Both the position numbers and the translations under genes were made by a program. Below the pieces are notes generated by a model. The model worked only from the letters and a program-made list of their open reading frames with translations, did not search any database and was not told the origin of the DNA. From Trametopsis cervina (taxonomy: Eukaryota; Basidiomycota; Agaricomycetes; Polyporales; Irpicaceae), in the NCBI GenBank assembly GCA_022385755.1, contig MU278351.1, forward strand, positions 189,594 through 253,593: a stretch of DNA of 64,000 nt, in the 5' to 3' direction. Positions 27,322-37,327 of the stretch are shown piece after piece. Position 1 is the first letter of the stretch. Each line of letters starts with the position of its first letter.

Positions 27322-27545
27322 CAGCCGTTTACCAAACGATAGGCGGGTGTGATGAAACACACACACAGTCGGAATTCAGCTGAGTAGCGGCTGAGTCTTC
27401 GAAATCAGCTTCTGCCGCGCCTGCCGCCTGGACAGACGAATGAGAATGCCCCAATATACGCGAGCACGTGACAATATTCTCACACCGACTCAGTCCGCCT
27501 GTGTATGTTTTAATCACGACCCGCCTATCGTTTGGTAAACGGCTG
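27322..27545. mobile_element. MITE with 27-bp terminal inverted repeats (mariner-type TA target)
   Basis: The element starts CAGCCGTTTACCAAACGATA (plus GGCGGGT) and ends with its exact reverse complement, giving 27 perfectly matched terminal bases that continue with one indel. It is 224 bases long with no coding capacity. Both ends are flanked by TA (27320-27321 and 27546-27547), as expected for target-site duplication by Tc1/mariner-type transposases. It is present only in the left arm of the inverted duplication, so it probably inserted after duplication. The perfect ends suggest recent movement. No transposase is in the window. Confidence 0.85.
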
Positions 27546-27607
27546 TAAACATCGTTCAGTACTGTGCTCAGGTACAAGCATAGGACGGAACTCTTACTGA
27601 TATCCAG

Positions 27608-27818
27608 CTCTGATGCTTGCAGCCGGTTTAGGGCTCTGCGCACAGAATGGAGCATCTCCAGTGGCATTCATTGGAGGTTCCGTGCTTGTAACAAATCCAG
27701 ATTGCGAAGAAAACATCCGATGGTACAGTACAAGTACTGTACATGGTGAGTCCTGCTGTAGTGCAGCGTGCGTGACCGACAATGCCTTATGATGACGTGA
27801 CACCGTGACTATCAGGTC
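27608..27818 (+). repeat. Inverted-duplication block X, left member (exon-like)
   Basis: Reverse complement matches 30014-30200 over about 190 bases with small indels. On the + strand it reads as an exon: acceptor-like ending CCAG, then GLCAQNGASPVAFIGGSVLV and CEENIRWY, then a GTGAGT donor. The right member keeps AQNGASP and EENTRWY but is frameshifted and stopped. I infer relics of a second gene on the duplicated segment, family unknown. Confidence 0.7.
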
Positions 27819-28036
27819 AATAGCGCTTTCTGAAGCTGTAATACATACATAATTATACGGAATAGCAGAGCAGGATACAATAGGCACAATACGTATGCGA
27901 CTGTAAATAACAATACAACGACACTAACAGATGCAGTACGATACGATAATTAACACAAACCACCCAAAGCCAAAGTCTAAGAGCAAATGCCGGGTATACC
28001 AAAACAAATCCCTCACCCTCACACCGCACGCATCAT

Positions 28037-29804
28037 CTACGCATTCTCTTCCCCGGCAAACGGACCAAAGAGACTAGCACTTGCGCTGGGCGAACGGGGC
28101 GATATCGACATCCTCGGTCCACGCGGCCTCTGCGTCGGCCTTCGCTTCATCGTCTGCTCGCCCCCGCTCCCAATCACACCGATGAGGGACGGGGAAGATG
28201 ATGCGCTGTCACTGCTCGGAACCCGTTCAGGTGGGTGGTACAGCGACGGAAGCGGGAACGAGATGGGCACGTCCACGGGCCGAAAGACGTCCATCTCGAA
28301 GCTCTCGCCGCCCTCGCTCGCGCGCAGCGTCTCGTCCGATGGTAGAGGCATGTGGTGTTGGTGCTGCTGTGGGGGTGGGGATATCTCGACGCTGGCCCGG
28401 AGGAGCGATCCCGCCTCGTCGTCCTCGTCCCTGCGGCGTCGCATGGATGAAGTCTGATGACGACGGCGACGGCGGCGAAGGGATGGGTAGCGGTACAGCG
28501 CGACCGAGAGACTCCAAAGGGGCGCGAGCGCGACAAATATCGCTGTAATCTGCCCCCACCGTATCAGCGTTCGTCGAAGGAGATAAGAGAGGGAGAGAAC
28601 GCGCACGTACCTGACCGAGACCGCCAAAGTTGTTCTCGCCTCCATCACTCTCAAAGATGCAGTTGATTGCGCGCTGCCACTCGGACGCTAGAAACTTGAG
28701 TTAGATTTCACAAAATCGAGGGCACGCGATAGCACTCACCGGCGATATAACCCGCCCAGAGACCTGCGAACACGGCTATCTTCGCGACGCCTACGATACG
28801 CCCGCGCGTCAGTCCGCCCCACGACTCCCTGACGAGCGCCGACCATTGCGTCCACACAGGCGTGCTCGCCGCGAGTCCCGTTCCCGTACCGAGCGTGTTC
28901 GCGGAGCTGGTCCCGCCCTGCGCATGGCGTGCCCCAGAAACCGCAACATACACAACGAGCGCCATTGTCACGCCCAGACAGAACAGAAGCCACGCGGACC
29001 AGATGGCGAATCGCAGCGCACCTGCATCAAACGGCGCGAGAAACAGCACGAGCTTCGTCCCGCCGCTGAGGTCCGCTTGGCTGTAGTGTGGGTTCACGAA
29101 CAGGAAGATGCCCCACGCCCATTGCAGTACAACCTGCAGGAGCAGCACAACCGAGAGCACCGCGCGCTGACGCCGTTGTGCCGCCTTCACGCGTTGCTTC
29201 TTCGTGTTCGCATACAGACTGCCTGCGAGTGCTGAAGGGCTGCGGAGCACACGAGGGTCGTCGTCATCGGCGTAGAGCAGCGCATGCCGCTGTCGGTGCC
29301 GCTCGTAGTATTCTGTCGGACTCAGCCTCCAGATGGGTAGCAGTGGTGCCACTGCAAGCGAGCTGATTGTTGAGAGGGTCGCAAAACTGCATTGAGGTCG
29401 TGTGAGTGGGTGTAAGTTGACGAGGGGGCTGCTTACTTGAGTATGAGGGTCGCGTGGTGGAGGGTGAGGTTTCCCTGGAGCTTTGAGACGAAGCCAGCTA
29501 TGACGAGCGCAAGTGTGAGCAGCGTCCCAGCCCAGGCAGTAGGCACGGAGTCGGTCGGGGAGAATATGATCAGGAGGGCTGCGGAGTCGAATCAGAAATC
29601 AGTTGAGACGGCTGCGTTGGACCATACGTATGGTAACGCACCATTTACGAAGCTCTGCACGTAGAAAGCGACGCGCACTCCGATGCCCGCGAGATCTGGA
29701 TTTGGGCAGAGCGCACACGCATGGTCTGCAGCCGTCCAGATGCCCGCGCAACACAGCGCTTGAAGGTCAGCTGAACTGTTCAATGGCGCACCGCACATTC
29801 GCAC
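28037..29804 (-). CDS. Multi-pass membrane protein, unknown function
   Basis: The gene lies in the unique centre of the inverted duplication. The start at 29804 (MRMCGAPLNSSADLQALCC) is followed by exons at about 29650-29804, 29440-29580, 28740-29390, 28600-28690 and 28037-28550. Hydrophobic segments include VRVAFYVQSFVNGALLIIF, GTLLTLALVIAGFV, AVLSVVLLLQVVLQWAWGIF, AIWSAWLLFCLGVTMALVVY, VAKIAVFAGLWAGYIA and ITAIFVALAPLWSLSVALY, so six or seven helices. The C-terminal tail is long, hydrophilic and Arg/Ser/Pro-rich (MRRRRDEDDEAGS) and is likely cytosolic. No transporter, GPCR or enzyme signature is recognised. Similar hypothetical membrane proteins occur in Agaricomycetes. The lack of a counterpart elsewhere in the palindrome indicates it is spacer, not part of the repeated unit. 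Confidence 0.7.
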
Positions 29805-30013
29805 AGGTCATGATATGGGTGCGGGCGGGGATGGGCGGGATGTAGGAGAGAGAGAAAGAAGGAGCGGAGGCTGCTCGCGAGCCGTCATGCTTTTGTAGTA
29901 GTAGTGTGATAGACGAGCACTCTATCAAGGAAGCAACGCACTTGAGCAGAAGTCCAGGCACGATAGCGCGGGCGACTTGGCAGTGATGGAGCCACTTCTG
30001 CCCTGAGATTTGA

Positions 30014-30200
30014 CCAGATAGTCACGGCGTCACGGTAAGGCATTGTCGGTCACGCACTGCAGCAGAATTCACCAGGTAATGTTGTACCATCGCGTGTTTT
30101 CTTCGTAATATCGATTTGTTGCAAGCACGGAACCCGATGAAAATGCTGATGGAGACGCTCCATTCTGGGCGCAGAGCCCCATCCGGCCGCAAGGATTGTG
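30014..30200 (-). repeat. Inverted-duplication block X, right member
   Basis: Mirror counterpart of 27608-27818. Shared runs include AAGGCATTGTCGGTCACGCA and TGTTTTCTTCG. The coding frame is broken relative to the left member. Confidence 0.7.
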
Positions 30201-31313
30201 AAAAGGGGAGAGTGCGACGAAAGTCCTGACCTAAGGCCGTGGGGGCAGTGTCCAAGAAATGCAGAACGGCACCGCGTCGAAGAAGCTCTGACATAAGATT
30301 CGAGCTCCGAAATCTGGTACTGCACAGTTGCAACCGACTAGTATATGAGCGAAAGTCTGAAGGCTTCGATTCTGACCGTGACGTCATCACCTACTTCCAA
30401 TATCCCAGACTTTAGCAGCAGACAGAAAACAATGCCTACTCACAAGCAAGTGCTAGACACAAGTGGAAGGCGCAAAAAATTTTGTGTAAGTATTGTGATT
30501 ACTTGTGTCATCAGAGAGCGGAGGATGCGGGACAGACTGCTCAATTTCTGCGCTCTCTGCGTCCACGCCACGTATCGTTGACCGCAGCGATAATGCAATG
30601 ACTCGAGTTGCTACTTATCAACACTGCCTCTTGGCTTTACAGGATGCGAGAGGTGCGAAGCTGCGCATCGAAGCTGCGTCAAACGTACTTCGCTGGCCAT
30701 CACGACTGTGAGGCTGTGGGTGGCGCTGGTTCGTGCCACGAGCCTTGTTCTGCAACAGCCCCCCATCTTGCTGACGCTGAACTATTCATTGAAAAGCGAT
30801 GGGCAGGGAGGGTCCTAGCAAGCTAGCCTGGCAGCATGTATTCGGTTAAAAGGTTCAATGAAGGCAGCGGCTCGACTCGCATCGCTAGTGCGCCTAGTGG
30901 CTGGAGATGTCCACGAATTCGAACCGCGCAACGAGCCAGATCTGACCTTGATCTTCCATGCTTGACAAACACCGCCTCCGCACCTAATTACGGGGAAACG
31001 CAGAAAGGCTAGTATAGTACTGTAAGCTCCTCTGAACGTGTTGCTGCGTGCATCTGAATTAATGGATCCCTGACCGAAGTAGGCAATCAAGACTCTGACA
31101 GTACCGTTCCTGCACTGCCTATTATACTCCCGCAACTACTACTTTAAACCAGAATACAAGCTGCACTCTCCGGCTGTGCGTACCTTCACTAAGGACCCTG
31201 GTCTACCAGCTAGACACGTAGCAGCCACCAGGTTAGTAGCCCCCCATCCTCTCATATAGTAGCACAACTCAGAGTTCGACTCTCCTCAACTCGTCTGCCA
31301 ATCACCCACAGGC
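30201..31313. other. Right permease 5' flank
   Basis: This holds block Y's right member at 30610-30760 and the promoter of the right permease. No MITE is present at the position equivalent to the left arm. Nothing else was assigned. Confidence 0.5.
30610..30760 (+). repeat. Inverted-duplication block Y, right member
   Basis: Inverted relative to 27040-27160. After an acceptor-like TTTACAG it reads GAKLRIEAASNVLRWPS before a stop. The block is on the same strand as the adjacent permease, as in the left arm, supporting descent from one duplicated segment. Confidence 0.7.
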
Positions 31314-34300
31314 ATGGACGCCCATTTTGCCGGCACAGGCTCGAGCAAGAACCCAAAGCGGCAAGATGCAGATGCCGCAGGTGTCCGCTTCCGCCTCAAC
31401 AACCTTCACCCTCGCTCGCCGTCTGGCGGAGCTCCTCCGAGCGACAACGGACGTGCTAGCACAGGCAGACTCCTGCGCCAGCGATTACGCATCGAGGCAT
31501 TTCAGCAGCGCTGGGAGAACATCAAGGAAGACCTCCCGCCGCAGCTGTCACGGTCGCACAGTGAGTCCGCTCTGTTTCTTCCGATCGCGCTGGGTCTCTA
31601 ACGCGTCCGTGCAGTTGGGATGATATCCATAGGTGCGCGTCCCACTGAGTTGCCGGAAACGCGTTGATAACTTTGATGCAGGTGGTGTAATCGGTACAGG
31701 GCTGTTCCTTGGCTCCGGGGTACGTGCTCAATTCATGCTGATTCCATTCGCGCTCCTTCCGCTCACCATATCGCAGCAAGCGCTGTACAACGGCGGCCCC
31801 ATCGGTGCCTTGCTGGGCTACAGCATCGTTGGCACTGTCGTTTACTGCCTGTGTGTCTCTATTGGCGAGATGATTGCCTTTCTGTAAGCCGCTCTTCATT
31901 GTATTCCTATTTGCAAATCACGAACTTGCCTCTGATATGTCGTGTGACACACTTGAAGACCGAACGTGGGTGGTGTGGTAGGCCTCGCGGACTTGTACGT
32001 CGACCCCGCACTCGGGTTCTCGCTCGGATGGGCTGCGTGGGTGCGTTTGCAGTTTTCCTTCATTGATATTTATCATCTGTGCCACCTCACACAAATACTG
32101 ATAATAACAACCCGCAGTACAACTGGAGCGTGACCCTGCGTGAGTCGCCCGTTTCATTTTACTCTATCCCCCGATGCTTCCCAAAACGCTGACACTGACG
32201 ACCGCAGCGACCGAGATCGCTGCAGCCACGATTCTGGTGCGGCTCTGGGACAAGACGTCCGCAGTCAAGTGGGTTCATCCCATCCCATCTGATCTCCATC
32301 TCTCTGATCCGACCGCCAAACTCTAATCCTCTCCCTCCCCCCACGCAGCCCTATAATCTGGTCCACAATATTCGTAAGTGCCCTTGTTCTCAATTCTGCC
32401 GCGGAGCTGACGCTGAGTGGACGCGCGCGCTGGCAGCTTGTGCTGGCGACAGCGGTGAACTGTTTCCCCTCGCGCGTATACGGCGAGTTTGAGTTTTGGC
32501 TCTCGGCGATCAAGGTCCTCACCATTGTCGTGATCAGTGCGTTCCCTCATCTTTCCCCCTTATTCCCCTCGCAGCACTGCTGACAGCTCGAGCCAGTCGT
32601 GGTATGCCTCCTGGTCGACATCGGTGTCGGCAAAGGCAGGTACGTCCGCCCTTTCCCCTTCGCGCGTGCGGCTTTGAAAACTGAGTGATCAAGCTTCGTC
32701 GGCCTCTCGCACTGGACGCCGCCTTTCAAGGAGTACCAGGGAGTGCAGGGCGCGGCGGGCCACTTCCTCGGCTTCTGGGCTGTCCTCCTTCAGGCATGCT
32801 TCTCCTTCTTTGGCTCCGAGGTCCCCGGGATCGTGCGTGCCCCTCCTCATTCTTTGTACGGTATAAAGCGTGGAGACTGACGAAGTGTGCACGTAGGCCG
32901 CCGGAGAGGTCATCGATGCCACTCGCGTGAGTGCCGTTCTAGATTGCTCGTTGAACGTAGACTCACTAGCAGTGCACAGAACGTCCCCCGAGCACTGCAG
33001 CGTGTCTGGATCCGCATGTACGTCTGCCCATCCTCCTTTACTCTTCCCCGTCGCCATCTCATGCACGTCTCAGCATGTTGTTCTATGTCGGCGCCGTGTT
33101 CTGCGCAGGCCTCGTCGTGAACAACAACGACCCGCGGCTGACGGCACAGAGCACGCAGAATACTTCGCAGTCCTCGCCGTTCGTCATCGCGTTCGAGGAC
33201 GCGGGCATCCACTTTGTATGCTTCCTACCCTTACATCCTTCGAACCAGACATTGACCTACTCGTCAGCTCTCGTCTGCGATCAATGCCGCGATCCTCCTC
33301 TCTGCATGGTCTGCCGCGTCCTCAGACATCTACATCAGCAGCCGGTTCCTGTTTTTCCTCGCGAAGAACAAGCACGCACCCGAGATCTTCTCCTACCTGC
33401 GACGTTACCCCCGCCCCGAAGCGCCCCCTCCCTCACACGACGAAGAGGACAGCGAGGGCGAGAACCGCGTGCAGGAGATCCCGGACGTAGACGACCTCGA
33501 TGACGACGAGCTACCGCAGCTATCGACTGCGCTCGAGGATAGCAGAAGGAGACGACTGTCTCAGATCCGGCGAATGATACCAGAGCAGGACCAGGTATCC
33601 GTGTATGGCGACGAGGAGGACTCAGAGGGTGTGCACGTGAGCGTGCGGTCGGCGACGGACGATGGCGGGTCTTCGCGCACACACCCGAATGCAGATGTTG
33701 AGTCGCAGCGGAATAAGAAGCAGCCGTGGTTTGTCCTCCCGCTCTACGCCGTCCTTGCATCTGCGTCTGTCGGCTTCCTTAGCTTCTTGAGTGCAGGTGG
33801 AAACGGGGCCGAGGTAGTGCGTGACCCTATCGTCATCGTACTGTTGTGAAGTGCTGACGTCGATAGCGTGACATCGTAGGTGTTCAGCTGGCTGTCGTCC
33901 GTGGCGAGTATCGCGTCGCTCCAATCATGGATCGGGATGCTTTACACCTACATTCGGTGGCACAAAGGCACGGCGTACCACGAACGGAAGCACCGCGCGT
34001 CCGCACAGGACGGTAACGCGTACTCGCAACAAGTAATCGAGAACATCGACCGGATCAAGGTTCACAGGCACAAAGGACAACCGTATGTGAGTCGTCCTTT
34101 CACTCCATTGTGCACTGTGCCATGTTCGCTGACGGAGTGGATGCATGGTAGCTCGCGTGGTACGCGTTTACGATATGCATGCTTATACTGTTAACGAACG
34201 GGTGGTACGTCCCTCCTCCTTCCTACTTCCGTCTGATCTGCCTCACCTTGGTCGCCGTCGTTGTGACTCACAGGTCTGTCTTCCTGCACGCGGGCTGGCG

Positions 34301-34663
34301 AGTAGGTGAGTACACACACGCCCACATTGCCCCGAACATCGTACTAACATGCTCATGCGCAGCCGATGACCCCACGAAGGAAGAAGACGACCTCTCGACC
34401 GCTGTGTCGACCTTCCTGTCATCTTATGTCCCTATCGTACGCCCTCGACCCGCCACTTCATGCCCGATAAAATGCACTGACACAGGATCCACGCACAGCC
34501 CTTTTTTATCCTCCTTACGCTCGGCTACAAGATCATCTACCAGACGAACATGGTGCAGCTCGAGGAGATGGACTTCCACACTGTGTACTTCACGCGCGAG
34601 GAGCCAGACGCGCACGAGCCCAGCATGCGAGAGCGCATCCTCGGCAAGTTGCTTGTCATTTGA
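31314..34663 (+). CDS. Amino-acid permease (AAT/APC family), right copy
   Basis: This is the mirror-image paralogue of the left permease, with the same exon structure. The ATG at 31314 starts MDAHFAGTGSSKNPKRQ. TM1 has GVIGTGLFLGSG, and further hallmarks are GEMIAFL, GGVVGLADLYVDPALGFSLG, NCFPSRVYGEFEFWLSAIKV, FFGSEVPGI, SRFLFFLAKNKHAPEIFSYL and SFGY-type late helices, ending LGKLLVI at 34661-34663. Intron 1 has a canonical GT donor. The acidic cytosolic insert with EIPDVDDLDDDELPQLS is conserved in its core, but the rest of it is where the two copies differ most. The gene is probably functional. Together the pair suggests increased dosage of, or divergence in, amino-acid uptake at the plasma membrane. 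Confidence 0.88.
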
Positions 34664-37327
34664 AAACGGACAAGTGGGGATGTGTATGATTTGAATGCTG
34701 GAATTGCAGCAAGACTATTGTATTTTGTACCAATGATTGGTATAATCGCTATGCTAAGGACGATGAGAACGGAAATGATCTGTGCTTTGCAATACCGAAC
34801 ATGAGAAATCGAAAACTGGCAATAGAGGTAGAGGATTTAGCAACCAATAAAACAATTACTGCCTCAGAATGTCCATATACTGTAGTCTACTTGGCTCGAA
34901 CCATGAGGCTTTACGTTGATTGCCCATCAATTTCAATCTGTCCTCCGATTGAAACGAACTTGTTCGGCGACGCTCATGTACTTTTCATCCCAACGATGCC
35001 TGTAACTTGCGTCTGCTGTACAGCTTATCGTACTGACGGCCCTCTATACTGTGTTCTCTTTTCGTCGCGCACACTTCCCTGGGTCCAGATAATTGAAGGC
35101 AAGATGTTGTCTCTATTCAACCCATATGGTCTGCTCATACATTCTCTCATGAAAGGTCTGCGTAGGGTGATCACGAAACCTTGAATATATCATCCTTGGT
35201 GCGGTCTAAGAATACGCCCTCCCATGTCATGTGCTTGTAACGGGTGTGAGATATGGCCGTCCACGAATGCCCTTGAATGAGTGACAGCGCGCGAGACACG
35301 ACGTCGAACAAGCCTGCATGGCGGATACATCAGCAAAACTGCTCCGGTCTGAAGTGCCCTTACTCCACTGTTTATACTGGGAAAGATCTGACTGAGCTGG
35401 ACCGTCTGAGGCGCATAGGTTGGCGGGGTTTAAACAGGATGCGTTGCCATCACGATCACTGTTTACCTTGCACATTTTGCCTCTCACCGTCTCACTCGCA
35501 CACTTTGACATTCTCGTCATCTCTTGCAGATCTCTTGCTCGTGTCGCCTGCCCTGCCGCTGCCCTCTTTGCCGACCGCGCACCCACTCCCGTGCAGTTGC
35601 TCACGGCTGCTGTCCATGTCGCTCGCAACTTCCTCGCTCGCGCTGCTGCCGCCCTCCTCGCTCTCCTCTTGCATCCTCTCGCATCCTCTCGCATCCTCTC
35701 GCATCCTCTCGCATCCTCTCGCATCCTCTCGCACCCTGTGCTGTCACTTGCTGCCTCTGTCGCTCACGCTGAACTCTCGCATCCTCTTGCATCCTCTCGC
35801 ACCCTGTACTGTCCCTTGCCGCCTCTGTCGCTCACGCTGAACCCGATTGCGATACTGGATAAGGTTACTATGGGCAGGTACAGACCGCGTGCTGCGCTGG
35901 TCGAACACATCTCACTCATGAGGGATGCGAGCACTGGTGAGTTGATACTGAAGAGAATATTGAAAGCGTATATTGAAGACTGTGAAGTAACAGACCCCGC
36001 GCAAGCCACACACCCCTCGTGTTCTGTTCCGAAGCACAAGGGCGAAGTGCGGACATGTGTGCGCATAGAGACATTGGTCAGTTGCTTGCTCCTCCAACTC
36101 CAGCCCCGCCCGCTCCTAGTTTCTTTTTCTACCATACCGTTCTTTTCTTACAAAACAACATTTCTAACTTGCCGCTTGCTTCCCACCCCACAGGTACACA
36201 GTGTGCCCTGTGTTTGAAGCCGCGCTTGGCTACTTTGGCATGAAGCGCACAGAGCAGGTCACCAGTGGCATCGTCCCCACCTCCTCGGGTCCGAACCAGC
36301 TGAGCCATGAGGCTGATGGTTGTGAGTAAGTCAACAACGCAATAAATTACTGCATCAACATCACAAGGAGGTTAGGATGGTGTGAGGGACGATGCAATGG
36401 ATGAGTGGCGGCAGGGGATGGACCGCGCAACAGAGAACGCTAGGTGTGTCTTGGTGCATCCGGAGAGCTGTTCAGGCTCTCACATCGAGCATTATTATAC
36501 ATGTATCAATAGTCACATTGCTGTACTGTACTACAGTTACACTACTTAGGAATATAATCCTCTGATAGTCTGTAACTATGCCTGGCTGCATTTGAATGCC
36601 TGAATGCCTGGAGTCTGATCTGATGCTGTCCTCAGAATAGAGTGTCTGGATCAGAGATGAACCTCATGATTCCAGACAGTTTGTCTGAATAGCCTGAAGC
36701 TCTGGACAAGACCAATCAGACAATGCTCAGACATTCCAGACAAGTATGCAGTTTTGCTGATGTAGCGGACGGCGAGTATTTCTGTTGCCCTTCGCACTAT
36801 AATAACTCCAAGCTGGAAATGAGATTATGCGCGACTCGGTGAGAAGTAACGTCCGACGCCAAAGTGAACGACTTGTGCCTTACCACTAATGGTGTTATGT
36901 TGTATAAACTGACGGCTAGCGGTATTGCCTGTCGGTGTATCTTCGCGTTTGAAGAAGATCCTGGACGTGGAATGGTACGAGCGCGCCTCTCGTCATCCAA
37001 AGACATCCCATCTACGCAAAGTGTCGTCTCGTCGTGCCAGTGATGTTACTCATCTATGCAACGTCCAGGTACAACCCTGAAGCGGCGAGGTACGCCTCCG
37101 TCACTGGCTGGCATGTGGGTCACGAATCGCCGCTTGTTGCGCTCTGTGCTCATTGGCGTGTCCGTACAGACGAAAATAAATAGTCTGGCAACTCATGGTT
37201 CGAACTGTACAGTCTCCTCCTCTAAGGCCCCTGTTGACGCATACTTTTGATTATATTGTATGTATGCATCTACCCTCTGAAGTAAGATCGAACTGTACTG
37301 ACAAACTCGTACACAAGCGAATAGACC
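34664..37327. other. Repeat-rich gene-poor region
   Basis: A 265-codon + frame at 35420-36217 exists mainly because of the tandem repeats inside it. It has no recognisable domain and I do not call it a gene. At 36560-36760 the sequence is rich in short TCCAGAC/GTCTGGA words in both orientations. No LTR pair or coding transposon part was seen. Confidence 0.4.
35671..35842. repeat. 10-bp tandem repeat plus duplicated 44-bp unit
   Basis: Six perfect consecutive copies of GCATCCTCTC occupy 35671-35730. A 44-base unit starting GCACCCTGT and ending CACGCTGAAC follows at 35731-35774 and recurs at 35799-35842 with a few changes, separated by further 10-mer copies. The array is strand-asymmetric (pyrimidine-rich on +). 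Ten is not a multiple of three, so frames cycle every 30 bases and long open frames arise by chance on both strands. Confidence 0.9.

Noticed and set aside
28174..28559. Open frames opposite and in other frames of the central membrane gene
   Set aside because: They are shadows of a GC-rich, Arg/Ser-rich coding tail; no independent start, splice or motif support.
30890..30930. tRNA-like A-box/B-box words (CCTAGTGGCTGG, TTCGAACC)
   Set aside because: Spacing is too short and the T-stem bases do not pair.
35420..36217. 265-codon + frame as a gene
   Set aside because: The frame is held open by the 10-bp tandem array. Translation is repetitive (HPLASSRILS) with no domain, and frames are open on the opposite strand for the same reason.
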